Positions 49,956 through 56,531 of a stretch of 64,000 bases of DNA are shown here, in pieces (the stretch's first letter is position 1; each line of letters starts with the position of its first letter). The position numbers and the translations under genes are program-made. This stretch comes from Microbispora corallina (GTDB taxonomy: Bacteria > Actinomycetota > Actinomycetes > Streptosporangiales > Streptosporangiaceae), in the NCBI RefSeq assembly GCF_016863035.1, contig NZ_BOOC01000005.1, forward strand, positions 62,001 through 126,000, given 5' to 3'. A model generated the notes under the pieces. It did no database searches, was not told the DNA's origin, and saw only the letters and a list, made by a program, of their open reading frames with translations.

Positions 49956-50864
49956 CTACGCCTGGGGGGCGAGCAGCACGAGGGCCGCGGCGCCGAACAG
50001 GCCGGCGTCGCGGTCCAGGGAGGTGCGGTCCACCCGCAGGCGGCGCAGGAAGCCCATGCCGGCGTCGCGGGCGACCGCCTCGCGGAGCGGGTCGAAGAGG
50101 GTCGGGCCCGCGGCGGCCACGCCCCCGCCGATGACGACGTGGTCCAGGTCCACGAGGGCGGACGCGGTGAGGATGGCCGTCGCGAGGGCGTCGGCGGCGC
50201 GCCGGAAGGCGGCCAGCGCCACGGGATGCCCGGCGGCGGCGTCCGCGGCGAGCGCCCGGGCGTCCGGGCCGGTCCAGCCGTTCGCGGCGGCCCACCGCAC
50301 CATGCTGGGGCCGCTGGCGAGGAGTTCGACGCAGCCGACCCCTCCGCAGGGGCAGGCGTCGCCGCCGGGGTCGACGGTGATGTGCCCGATGTGTCCGGCG
50401 TTGCCGGTCGGCCCAACGTACGGCACGCCGTCGATCACGAAGCCGCCGCCCACGCCGGTGGAGACGACCATGCCGAGCAGCGTCCGGGGACGCTCCCGCT
50501 CCGGGAGACCCCGCCACCACTCCCCGAGCGCCATGCACTGGGCGTCCCCGGCCAGCCGTACGGGCCGTCCGGGCAGCATCCGCGCGAGCGCGTCCACGAG
50601 CGGGAAGCCCCGCCAGGACGGGATGTTGACCGGGCTCACCGTGCCCTTCACCGGGTCGAGCGGCCCGGCCGAGCCGATTCCGACGCCGCCGATCCGGGCC
50701 TCGGGCACCTCGGCGGTGACCCGGGCGACGACCTCGGCCAGGACGGCGTCCGCGGAGTCCGGGCCGCGCAGCGGCACCTCGGCGCGGACGAGGATCTCCC
50801 CGTCGGGGGTGACGGCCGCGGCGGCGAACTTCGTGCCGCCGATGTCCACGGCGAGGACGGTCAC
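49956..50864 (-). CDS. ROK-family glucokinase
   Basis: A 302-residue sugar kinase without a DNA-binding domain. Phosphate loop VDIGGTKFAAA, VSTGVGGGFVIDG, the GHIGH substrate motif and zinc site CPCGGVGCVE. Probably phosphorylates glucose freed by the glucosidases. Start GTG 50864. A LacI-type dyad lies 116 bases upstream. Confidence 0.9.
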   Translation of the reverse strand: MTVLAVDIGGTKFAAAAVTPDGEILVRAEVPLRGPDSADAVLAEVVARVTAEVPEARIGGVGIGSAGPLDPVKGTVSPVNIPSWRGFPLVDALARMLPGRPVRLAGDAQCMALGEWWRGLPERERPRTLLGMVVSTGVGGGFVIDGVPYVGPTGNAGHIGHITVDPGGDACPCGGVGCVELLASGPSMVRWAAANGWTGPDARALAADAAAGHPVALAAFRRAADALATAILTASALVDLDHVVIGGGVAAAGPTLFDPLREAVARDAGMGFLRRLRVDRTSLDRDAGLFGAAALVLLAPQA

Positions 50865-50979
50865 ACGCCCACCCCGTCCGCGGCCTCCGGGTCACGGCAG
50901 GTCCTCACACGTGCTCCTCTCGCCGGGGTGCGGCCACCGTCCGCGCACCGGGATGGGCGCGGGCACGGTACATCGTCGA

Positions 50980-50993
50980 TGACAACGATGTCA
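50980..50993. promoter_or_regulatory. LacI-type dyad upstream of the glucokinase gene
   Basis: TGACAACGATGTCA has perfect TGACA/TGTCA arms around ACGA, similar to common actinobacterial LacI-family sites. It lies in the divergent region between the glucokinase and TSUP genes. Confidence 0.45.
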
Positions 50994-51056
50994 CCAGTGT
51001 CCTCCTCCACCCTGCCGACCGCCACCGAGGGGTATCCGTAATTCCGATGGGTTAGG

Positions 51057-51062
51057 TAGGGT
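51057..51062 (+). promoter_or_regulatory. -10 box of a leaderless promoter for the TSUP gene
   Basis: TAGGGT ends six bases before ATG 51069, so transcription would begin at or next to the start codon. No ribosome-binding site precedes the ATG beyond AAAGGG. Confidence 0.5.
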
Positions 51063-51068
51063 AAAGGG

Positions 51069-52088
51069 ATGCACTTCGACTTCACCATGGCGATCGGTTC
51101 CTTCCTGGTCGCCGTCGTCGTCGGGCTGACCGGCATGGGCGGCGGCGCCCTGATGACGCCGATGCTCGTCACGTTCTTCGGCGTCCCCCCGCTGACGGCG
51201 GTCTCCAGCGACCTGGTGGCCGCCGCCGTGATGAAGCCGGTCGGGAGCCTCGTCCACCTGCGCAGGGGGACGGTCGACCTCCGGCTCGTGAAGTGGCTGT
51301 GCGCCGGCTCGATCCCCTCGGCGTTCTGCGGAGTGCTCCTCGCGCGTGCCCTCGGAGACGGCGACGGCGTCCAGACCGTCGTGCAGATCGGCATGGGGAT
51401 CGCCCTGCTGATCGCGGCCGGGGGGCTCGCCGTGCGCGGCTACCTGGCGATGCGCGACAGGGCGGAGGGCCGCACCCCGGAGACCGGCCGCCGGACGGCC
51501 GCGCCGGGCGAGCCCGCCGCCACGGACCTGCCCGCCGTGACCGTACGGCCGCTGGCGACGGCCGCCGTCGGCGCCGCGGGCGGCCTCGTCGTCGGCATGA
51601 CCTCGGTCGGCTCGGGCTCACTGATCATCGTCGCCCTGCTGGCCCTCTATCCCGCGCTCAAGGCCAACCAGCTCGTCGGGACCGACCTGGTCCAGGCCGT
51701 GCCGCTCGTGATGTCGGCCGCCCTCGGCCACCTGCTGTTCGGCGATTTCGAGCTGTCGGTCACCGCGGCCCTGCTGGCCGGCTCGATCCCCGGCGTCTAC
51801 CTGGGCTCGCGCATCTCGTCCCGGGCGCCGGGCGGCCTGATCCGCCGCGCGCTCGCGTTCGTGCTGCTGGCCTCGGCGCTGAAGATGTTCAGCGTCGGCA
51901 CCACGGCGACCGTCTGGGTCCTCGGCGCCGTCCTGCTGGCCGCCCCCGCCGTCTGGACGGTCCTGCGGGTGCGCTGCGGACTGCCGGCGCTGCCCTGGCG
52001 GGAGGCGAGACGAACCGCGAGCCCGGGAAATGACGACGGCCGCCCGGCGGACGGCGGCGACCGGTCGGCACTCCAGCGCGCCGAGTAG
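51069..52088 (+). CDS. TSUP-family (TauE/SafE) anion transporter
   Basis: A 339-residue membrane protein with seven to eight TM helices and the family glycine motif VVVGLTGMGGGALMTPML, repeated in the second half as VVGMTSVGSGSLIIVALL. A polar insert (about 125-160) divides the halves. The family exports or imports sulfite, sulfoacetate or other organic anions; the substrate here is unknown. The C-terminal 40 residues are polar. Confidence 0.88.
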   Translation: MHFDFTMAIGSFLVAVVVGLTGMGGGALMTPMLVTFFGVPPLTAVSSDLVAAAVMKPVGSLVHLRRGTVDLRLVKWLCAGSIPSAFCGVLLARALGDGDGVQTVVQIGMGIALLIAAGGLAVRGYLAMRDRAEGRTPETGRRTAAPGEPAATDLPAVTVRPLATAAVGAAGGLVVGMTSVGSGSLIIVALLALYPALKANQLVGTDLVQAVPLVMSAALGHLLFGDFELSVTAALLAGSIPGVYLGSRISSRAPGGLIRRALAFVLLASALKMFSVGTTATVWVLGAVLLAAPAVWTVLRVRCGLPALPWREARRTASPGNDDGRPADGGDRSALQRAE

Positions 52089-52097
52089 CCCGCCGCT

Positions 52098-52228
52098 CCG
52101 CTGTAGTCCCCCACGCCGTGGATCTCCTGCAGGAGCAGCAGCCCGGGGCCCTGTACGCGGGCGGGGATCCACAGGTGCAGGTCGAACTCGCCGTCCTGCA
52201 CGGTCACGGGCTGCGTGCCGTACGGGAG
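52098..52228 (-). pseudogene. Dienelactone hydrolase N-terminal remnant
   Basis: On the minus strand the frame reads PVTVQDGEFDLHLWIPARVQ followed by GPGLLLLQEIHGVGDYSG, the first strands and oxyanion region (QEI-GV) of dienelactone hydrolases. It runs into the 3' end of the TSUP gene and lacks the Cys-His-Asp triad, so it is a fragment left by deletion. Confidence 0.65.
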
Positions 52229-52234
52229 CCTGGG

Positions 52235-52266
52235 GCCGGGTCGCCGGGTCGCCGGGTCGCCGGGTC
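52235..52266. repeat. Four tandem copies of gccgggtc
   Basis: An eight-base unit repeated four times without change at the truncated edge of the dienelactone hydrolase remnant; slippage may have helped break that gene. Confidence 0.9.
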
Positions 52267-52330
52267 GTGCCGATCGTGATCCTCTGACCCGGTGCCGCGG
52301 TCCGCGCCGCCTGGTTTTACGGTGGAGATC

Positions 52331-53107
52331 GTGGTCTTCCGAATTGAGATCGACGGTCGTCCCCCCACGGTCGACACGCTCGTCCATCCCGCGCTGTCGA
52401 ACTACGGGCACTTCACGGCCATGCAGGTCAGGGACGGCCGCACCCGCGGCCTCGACCTCCACGTGGCCCGGCTGGACGCGTCCACCCGCGAGCTGTTCGG
52501 CGCCGGCCTCGACGGCGACCTGGTCCGCGCGCGCATCCGGCACGCCCTCGGCGACGACGTGCGCGACGCGTCGGTCCGGGTGGTCGTCCACTGGCCCGAG
52601 GGCGCCGAAGCGGCGACACTCCTCGTGACCGTGCGGCCGCCCGCGCCCCCGCCGTCCCGGGCGCAGAGCCTGAAGTCCGTGCCGTACCAGCGGCCGGCGG
52701 CCCACATCAAGCACCTCGGCGGGTTCGGGCAGACCTACTACGGCCTCCTCGCCGCGCGGGAGGGGTTCGACGACGCGCTGCTCACCGCGCCGGACGGGAC
52801 CGTCGCGGAGGGCGGCATCACCAACATCGGCTTCTTCGACGGCGCCTCGGTCGTCTGGCCCGACGCCCCCTGCCTGCACGGCATCACCATGCAGCTGCTG
52901 GAGCCCCGGCTCCCCGCCGCGGGGATCGGATCGCGACGCGGACCGGTACGGCTGGCGGACGTGCCCGCGTACCGGTCCGTCATCGTGACCAACTCCCACG
53001 GGGTCGCGCCGGTGGAGCGCATCGACGACATGCGGCTGCCGGTGGACGAGGCGTTCGTGAAGACGGCCGTCGAGACGTACGAGTCCGTCCCCTGGGACGT
53101 GATCTGA
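52331..53107 (+). CDS. Class IV aminotransferase-fold protein
   Basis: A 258-residue protein of the branched-chain aminotransferase/ADC lyase fold. It has GLDLHVARLDASTRELFG, the PLP-phosphate region AEGGITNIGFFDGASVVWP and CLHGITMQLL. The expected PLP lysine is the Lys of HIKHLGGFGQTYY. GTG 52331 follows GGTGGAG closely; longer frames start in non-coding sequence. Substrate unknown. Confidence 0.82.
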   Translation: MVFRIEIDGRPPTVDTLVHPALSNYGHFTAMQVRDGRTRGLDLHVARLDASTRELFGAGLDGDLVRARIRHALGDDVRDASVRVVVHWPEGAEAATLLVTVRPPAPPPSRAQSLKSVPYQRPAAHIKHLGGFGQTYYGLLAAREGFDDALLTAPDGTVAEGGITNIGFFDGASVVWPDAPCLHGITMQLLEPRLPAAGIGSRRGPVRLADVPAYRSVIVTNSHGVAPVERIDDMRLPVDEAFVKTAVETYESVPWDVI

Positions 53108-53111
53108 CCGC

Positions 53112-54077
53112 CTAGAGCCGCCGCAGGGCGGGCAGGAGCTCCTTCTCGGACCACTCGAAGAACTCGCGCTGGTGCTCGTGCCCGATCTGCACGAGGGCGA
53201 CGTGGGTGAACCCGGCGTCGGTGTACTTTCCGACCGCCTCGACGACGGCGTCCACGTCCGCCCCGCACGGCACCTTCTCGGCCACGTCCTCGGGCCGCAC
53301 GGTCTCGGCGCCCGCCGCGAAGTTGACCGGGGCGGGCAGCTCCGCCATCACCTTCCAGCCGGCCACCGACCAGCGCCACAGGCGGTGCGCCCGCTCGACG
53401 GCAGCGTCCCTGTCCTGGTCGTAGGAGATCGCGAGCTGGCCGTACACCGGTTTGCCCTCGCCGCCGGAGGCCCCGAACTTCTGCACCAGCGAGGCGTTCG
53501 GGTCGACCGACACCAGCCCGTCGCCCAGCTCGGCCGCGACGTCGGCCGACTGGTCGCCGGAGGCCGCGACGGCGATCGGCACCGGCCGTTCCGGCAGGTC
53601 GAACAGCCGGGCGGAGTCGATGTCGAAGTACTCGCCCCGGTAGTTCCGGTAGCCGCCCTGGAACAGCTCCTTGATGATCTCGATGGCCTCCCGGAACATC
53701 TCGTGCCGCGTGTTCACGGGAGGCCAGCCGTGGCCCACGACGTGCTCGTTGAGGTTCTCCCCCGCGCCCAGGCCGAGGGTGAACCGGCCCTCGCTCAGCA
53801 CGCCCATCGTGGCGGCCTTCTGCGCCACGACGGCCGGGTGGTAGCGCATGATGGGGCAGGTCACGTACGTCATCATCGGCAGGCGCTCGGTCGCCTGGGC
53901 CACCGCTCCGAGGATCGACCAGGCGTAGGGCGAGTGGCCCATCTCCTCCAGCCACGGGAAGTAGTGGTCGGAGATGACGGCGTAGTCGAAGCCCACCCGC
54001 TCCGCCGTCACGGCGTCGTCCACCAGCTGCCTTGCGGGCGTCTGCTCGCACATGAGGGTGTATCCGATCTCAGCCAT
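53112..54077 (-). CDS. F420-dependent LLM-class oxidoreductase (G6PDH-like subgroup)
   Basis: A 321-residue luciferase-fold enzyme: EIGYTLMCEQTPARQLVDDA, DYAVISDHYFPWLEEMGHSP, LGLGAGENLNEHVVG and PVPIAVAASGDQSADVAAEL. The GAGENLNEHV motif is that of F420-dependent glucose-6-phosphate dehydrogenase-like proteins. It uses deazaflavin F420, not FMN. ATG 54077 has AGGGG at six bases. Substrate not deducible. Confidence 0.88.
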   Translation of the reverse strand: MAEIGYTLMCEQTPARQLVDDAVTAERVGFDYAVISDHYFPWLEEMGHSPYAWSILGAVAQATERLPMMTYVTCPIMRYHPAVVAQKAATMGVLSEGRFTLGLGAGENLNEHVVGHGWPPVNTRHEMFREAIEIIKELFQGGYRNYRGEYFDIDSARLFDLPERPVPIAVAASGDQSADVAAELGDGLVSVDPNASLVQKFGASGGEGKPVYGQLAISYDQDRDAAVERAHRLWRWSVAGWKVMAELPAPVNFAAGAETVRPEDVAEKVPCGADVDAVVEAVGKYTDAGFTHVALVQIGHEHQREFFEWSEKELLPALRRL

Positions 54078-54154
54078 ACCGCGACCCCTACCCATGGATT
54101 CCCGGGTCTCCCTGCCGCCCGCCCCTGTCTTTACCCGCCGGTCGTACGGCGGGC

Positions 54155-54194
54155 GGCTCGGCGGCGTCCCGGAGCTCCGGGACGCCGCCGAGCC
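54155..54194 (-). terminator. Perfect 40-bp palindrome after the CMD gene
   Basis: Twenty bases from 54155 to 54174 are the exact reverse complement of 54175-54194, with no loop. It lies 50 bases after the stop of the CMD gene and would form a very stable hairpin or cruciform; best read as a terminator. Confidence 0.7.
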
Positions 54195-54243
54195 TGGTCA
54201 GGCCGGGGAGCACGTCGGGGCGACGGCCCCGCGATCCCGGATG

Positions 54244-54735
54244 TCAGGCCGCCTGGCCGGCGGGCGGCGGCTTGAGGACGAGGGCGACGTTCATCCAGAA
54301 CCCGGCCGAGGCGATCACGGCCGCCAGGGTGGCCTGGGCCTTCTCGTCGTAGTGCTCGGCGACCTCCGCGAACAGGTCGTCCGGCACCCGCTCCTCCCCC
54401 CGCGGATTCGGCTGGAACACGGCGTCGGTCAGCGCCAGCGCGGCCCGCTCCGCGTCGGTAAAGCACGTCGCGTCCCCCCAGGACGCCACGCACGCGATCC
54501 GCTCCTCGGACTCGCCGGCCCTCCGCAGGTCCGAGGTGTGCCGCAGGACCTGGTAGGTGTTGCCGACGAGCTGGCCGGCACGCAGGTAGACCAGGCTGAT
54601 CGTGCCCGACGGCACCGATCCGTTCCCGGTCGCCTTGAGCAGCGCGCGCGCCACCTCCTGGATCTCGGGCACCAAGGTGTTGATCTCGGGTATCCGTATC
54701 GCCACGGAGTCCTCCCTGTTCGTCGAAGTGGTCAT
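54244..54735 (-). CDS. Carboxymuconolactone decarboxylase-family protein, ECF41 partner
   Basis: A 163-residue AhpD-like helical protein (IPEINTLVPEIQEVARALLK, FTDAERAALALTDAVF). The AhpD CxxC redox motif is absent; a Cys pair in ACVASWGDATCF is spaced too widely to be the same. This family is the classic partner of ECF41 sigma factors (COE genes), and the sigma gene directly precedes it with a four-base overlap. It has its own ECF41-like promoter (54742-54768), which would yield a leaderless mRNA. Confidence 0.88.
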   Translation of the reverse strand: MTTSTNREDSVAIRIPEINTLVPEIQEVARALLKATGNGSVPSGTISLVYLRAGQLVGNTYQVLRHTSDLRRAGESEERIACVASWGDATCFTDAERAALALTDAVFQPNPRGEERVPDDLFAEVAEHYDEKAQATLAAVIASAGFWMNVALVLKPPPAGQAA

Positions 54736-55601
54736 CTGTCAGAGCCCGCGCCGGGGGCCGATGTGACAGAGCGGACGCGATCCGGGTCGCCGATGCCGTC
54801 GATGGCCACGATCCTGTCCTCCACGACCGTGAAGACCAGCAGGGCGAACGGCTGCCCGTCGCGGCTGACCACCGCGCCGACCGCGCCGTCGACCAGCACG
54901 GGGTGCAGCCGGCCGCCGCGGCCGCCGCCGGTCTGCCTGGCCACCGCCGCGGCGCCGCGGATGACGGCCGGCACCCCGTCGGGGCCGAAGTCGGTGCGCA
55001 GGACGACGTCGGGGTCGAGGATCCGGACGAGGGCGTCGAAGTCGCCGGCTCGCGCTGCCGCGAGGAAGGCGTCCACCACCTGCCGCTGCCGCGCCAGGTC
55101 GGGATCCGGGGCCTCGGCGCCGTTCACGCGGCGCCGTGCCCGGCTGGCCAGTTGCCGCGTGGCGGCCGGGGTGCGGCCCAGGATGCCGGCGATCTCCTCG
55201 AACGGCAGCTCGAACATGTCGTGCAGCACGAACGCCAGCCGCTCGGCCGGGCTGAGCCGGTCGAGCACCACCAGCATGGCCAGGCCGACCGAGTCGGCCA
55301 GCAGGGCCTCCTGCTCGGGGCCGAGGCCGGCGTCCGGGACGGCGACCGGTTCCGGCAGGCCGGGATCCTCCCGCCGGCGCCGTCGCGAGCGCAGCATGTG
55401 CAGGCACTCCCGGGCGACGACGGTGGTCAGCCAGGCGCCGAGGTCGTCGATCCGGTCCACGTCGGATCGGCTCAGCCGCAGCCACGCGTCCTGGACGGCG
55501 TCGTCGGCCTCGGCCGGCGAGCCGAGCATCCGGTAGGCCACCTCCCGCAGCCGGGGCCGGTGCCGTTCGAACCGTTCCGCCAGCCACTCGGTCTCGTCCA
55601 T
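54732..55601 (-). CDS. sigJ: ECF41-type sigma factor with SnoaL-like C-terminal domain
   Basis: A 289-residue sigma factor. Region 2 RMLGSPAEADDAVQDAWLRL, region 4 LSPAERLAFVLHDMFELPFE and IAGILGRTPAATRQLASRAR, then an NTF2/SnoaL-like domain (about 175-289; VVDAFLAAARAGDFDALVRI) that in this group regulates sigma activity without an anti-sigma factor. ATG 55601 has GAGGAAGG upstream. It is of the SigJ/ECF41 class and probably transcribes itself and the CMD gene from TGTCACA promoters. Confidence 0.92.
   Translation of the reverse strand: MDETEWLAERFERHRPRLREVAYRMLGSPAEADDAVQDAWLRLSRSDVDRIDDLGAWLTTVVARECLHMLRSRRRRREDPGLPEPVAVPDAGLGPEQEALLADSVGLAMLVVLDRLSPAERLAFVLHDMFELPFEEIAGILGRTPAATRQLASRARRRVNGAEAPDPDLARQRQVVDAFLAAARAGDFDALVRILDPDVVLRTDFGPDGVPAVIRGAAAVARQTGGGRGGRLHPVLVDGAVGAVVSRDGQPFALLVFTVVEDRIVAIDGIGDPDRVRSVTSAPGAGSDR
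54742..54768 (-). promoter_or_regulatory. ECF41-like promoter of the CMD gene
   Basis: Minus strand TGTCACA (54762-54768), then 16 bases, then GCTC (54742-54745). The known ECF41 promoter is TGTCACA-N16-CGTC, so the -35 is exact and the -10 partial. It lies inside the end of the sigma gene. Confidence 0.6.
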
Positions 55602-55631
55602 CGGACACACCTTCCTCTCATCCACGGAGAT

Positions 55632-55658
55632 GAACCCACGGACACGGCGAATGTGACA
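55632..55658 (-). promoter_or_regulatory. ECF41-like promoter of the sigma gene
   Basis: Minus strand TGTCACA (55652-55658), 16 bases, then GTTC (55632-55635). Same -35 and spacing as the CMD promoter, which supports autoregulation. Confidence 0.6.
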
Positions 55659-55703
55659 GAAGGGCCCACGCCGGCGCCTCGGAGGCTCCCGGCCGGTAGC
55701 GGT

Positions 55704-55709
55704 TAGGGT
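55704..55709 (+). promoter_or_regulatory. -10 box of a leaderless promoter for the SDR at 55716
   Basis: TAGGGT ends six bases before ATG 55716; no ribosome-binding site is present between them. Confidence 0.5.
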
Positions 55710-55715
55710 CGGATC

Positions 55716-56495
55716 ATGGCGAGTCGTTCGTACGTGGTGACCGGCGGGGGACGCGGCATCGGGAGGGCGGCGGTGGAGCGGCTCCTGGCCGATCCCGCCG
55801 CCGTGGTCGTGGCGATCGAGCGGGACCCGGCCGCCCTGGAGTGGACGGCGGACCACCCGGCGGGCTCCCGCGTGGCGGCCGTGACCGGCGACGCGGGCGA
55901 CGAGGCGGTGGCCGGGAAGGCGGCCGACCTGGCGGAGGCGGCCGCGCCGCTCGCGGGCTGGGTCAACAACGCGGCCGTCTTCCGGGACGCCTCGGTGCAC
56001 ACCTCGTCCGCCGCCGAGATCCTGGAGCTCGTCGAGGTCAACCTCGCCGCCCCGCTCGCCGGCTGCGCCACGGCCGTCCGGCGGTTCCTGGCCGCGGGGA
56101 CGCCGGGGGCGATCGTGAACGTGTCCTCCCACCAGGCCCGGCAGGCCGTCCCCGGCTGCACGCCGTACGTCACGGCCAAGGCGGCGATCGAGGGGCTGAC
56201 GAGGGCGCTGGCCGTGGAGTACGGCCCCCGGGGCGTCCGCGTCAACGCCGTGGCGCCCGGCTCGGTGACCACCGAGCGGTATGAGGGGTTCCTCGCCTCG
56301 CTCGACCCGGCCGCGGCGGCCCGGGTGGAGGAGGAGATGGGGCGGCTGCACCCCCTCGGCCGGGTCGCCCGGGCCGACGAGGTGGCGGCCGTGATCGCCT
56401 ATCTGCTGTCGGACGGCGCCTCGTTCGTCAACGGCGCCACCGTGCCCGTGGACGGCGGACGGTCGGTCCTGGCCCGCGACCCCGAGGCGCACTGA
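55716..56495 (+). CDS. Short-chain dehydrogenase/reductase divergent from the ECF41 gene
   Basis: A 259-residue SDR: TGGGRGIGRAAVERLL, WVNNAAVF, catalytic NVSSHQARQAVPGCTPYVTAKAA quoted at its core CTPYVTAKAAIEG, and C-terminal SFVNGATVPVDGG. Cofactor probably NAD(H), as the strand-2 end is AIERDP. Its divergence from the sigma factor may make it part of the oxidoreductase element of an ECF41 module; that link is inferred. Confidence 0.9.
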   Translation: MASRSYVVTGGGRGIGRAAVERLLADPAAVVVAIERDPAALEWTADHPAGSRVAAVTGDAGDEAVAGKAADLAEAAAPLAGWVNNAAVFRDASVHTSSAAEILELVEVNLAAPLAGCATAVRRFLAAGTPGAIVNVSSHQARQAVPGCTPYVTAKAAIEGLTRALAVEYGPRGVRVNAVAPGSVTTERYEGFLASLDPAAAARVEEEMGRLHPLGRVARADEVAAVIAYLLSDGASFVNGATVPVDGGRSVLARDPEAH

Positions 56496-56508
56496 CCTGG
56501 GCACGGCG

Positions 56509-56531
56509 GACCCGCCGCACGACGGCGGGTC
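56509..56531. terminator. Bidirectional hairpin between SDR and UbiB-like genes
   Basis: GACCCGCCG (56509-56517) pairs perfectly with CGGCGGGTC (56523-56531) over a five-base loop, between convergent stops at 56495 and 56532. Confidence 0.75.

Noticed and set aside
52235-52266. Possible CRISPR or attachment-site repeats
   Set aside because: Units are eight bases with no spacers; a simple tandem repeat.
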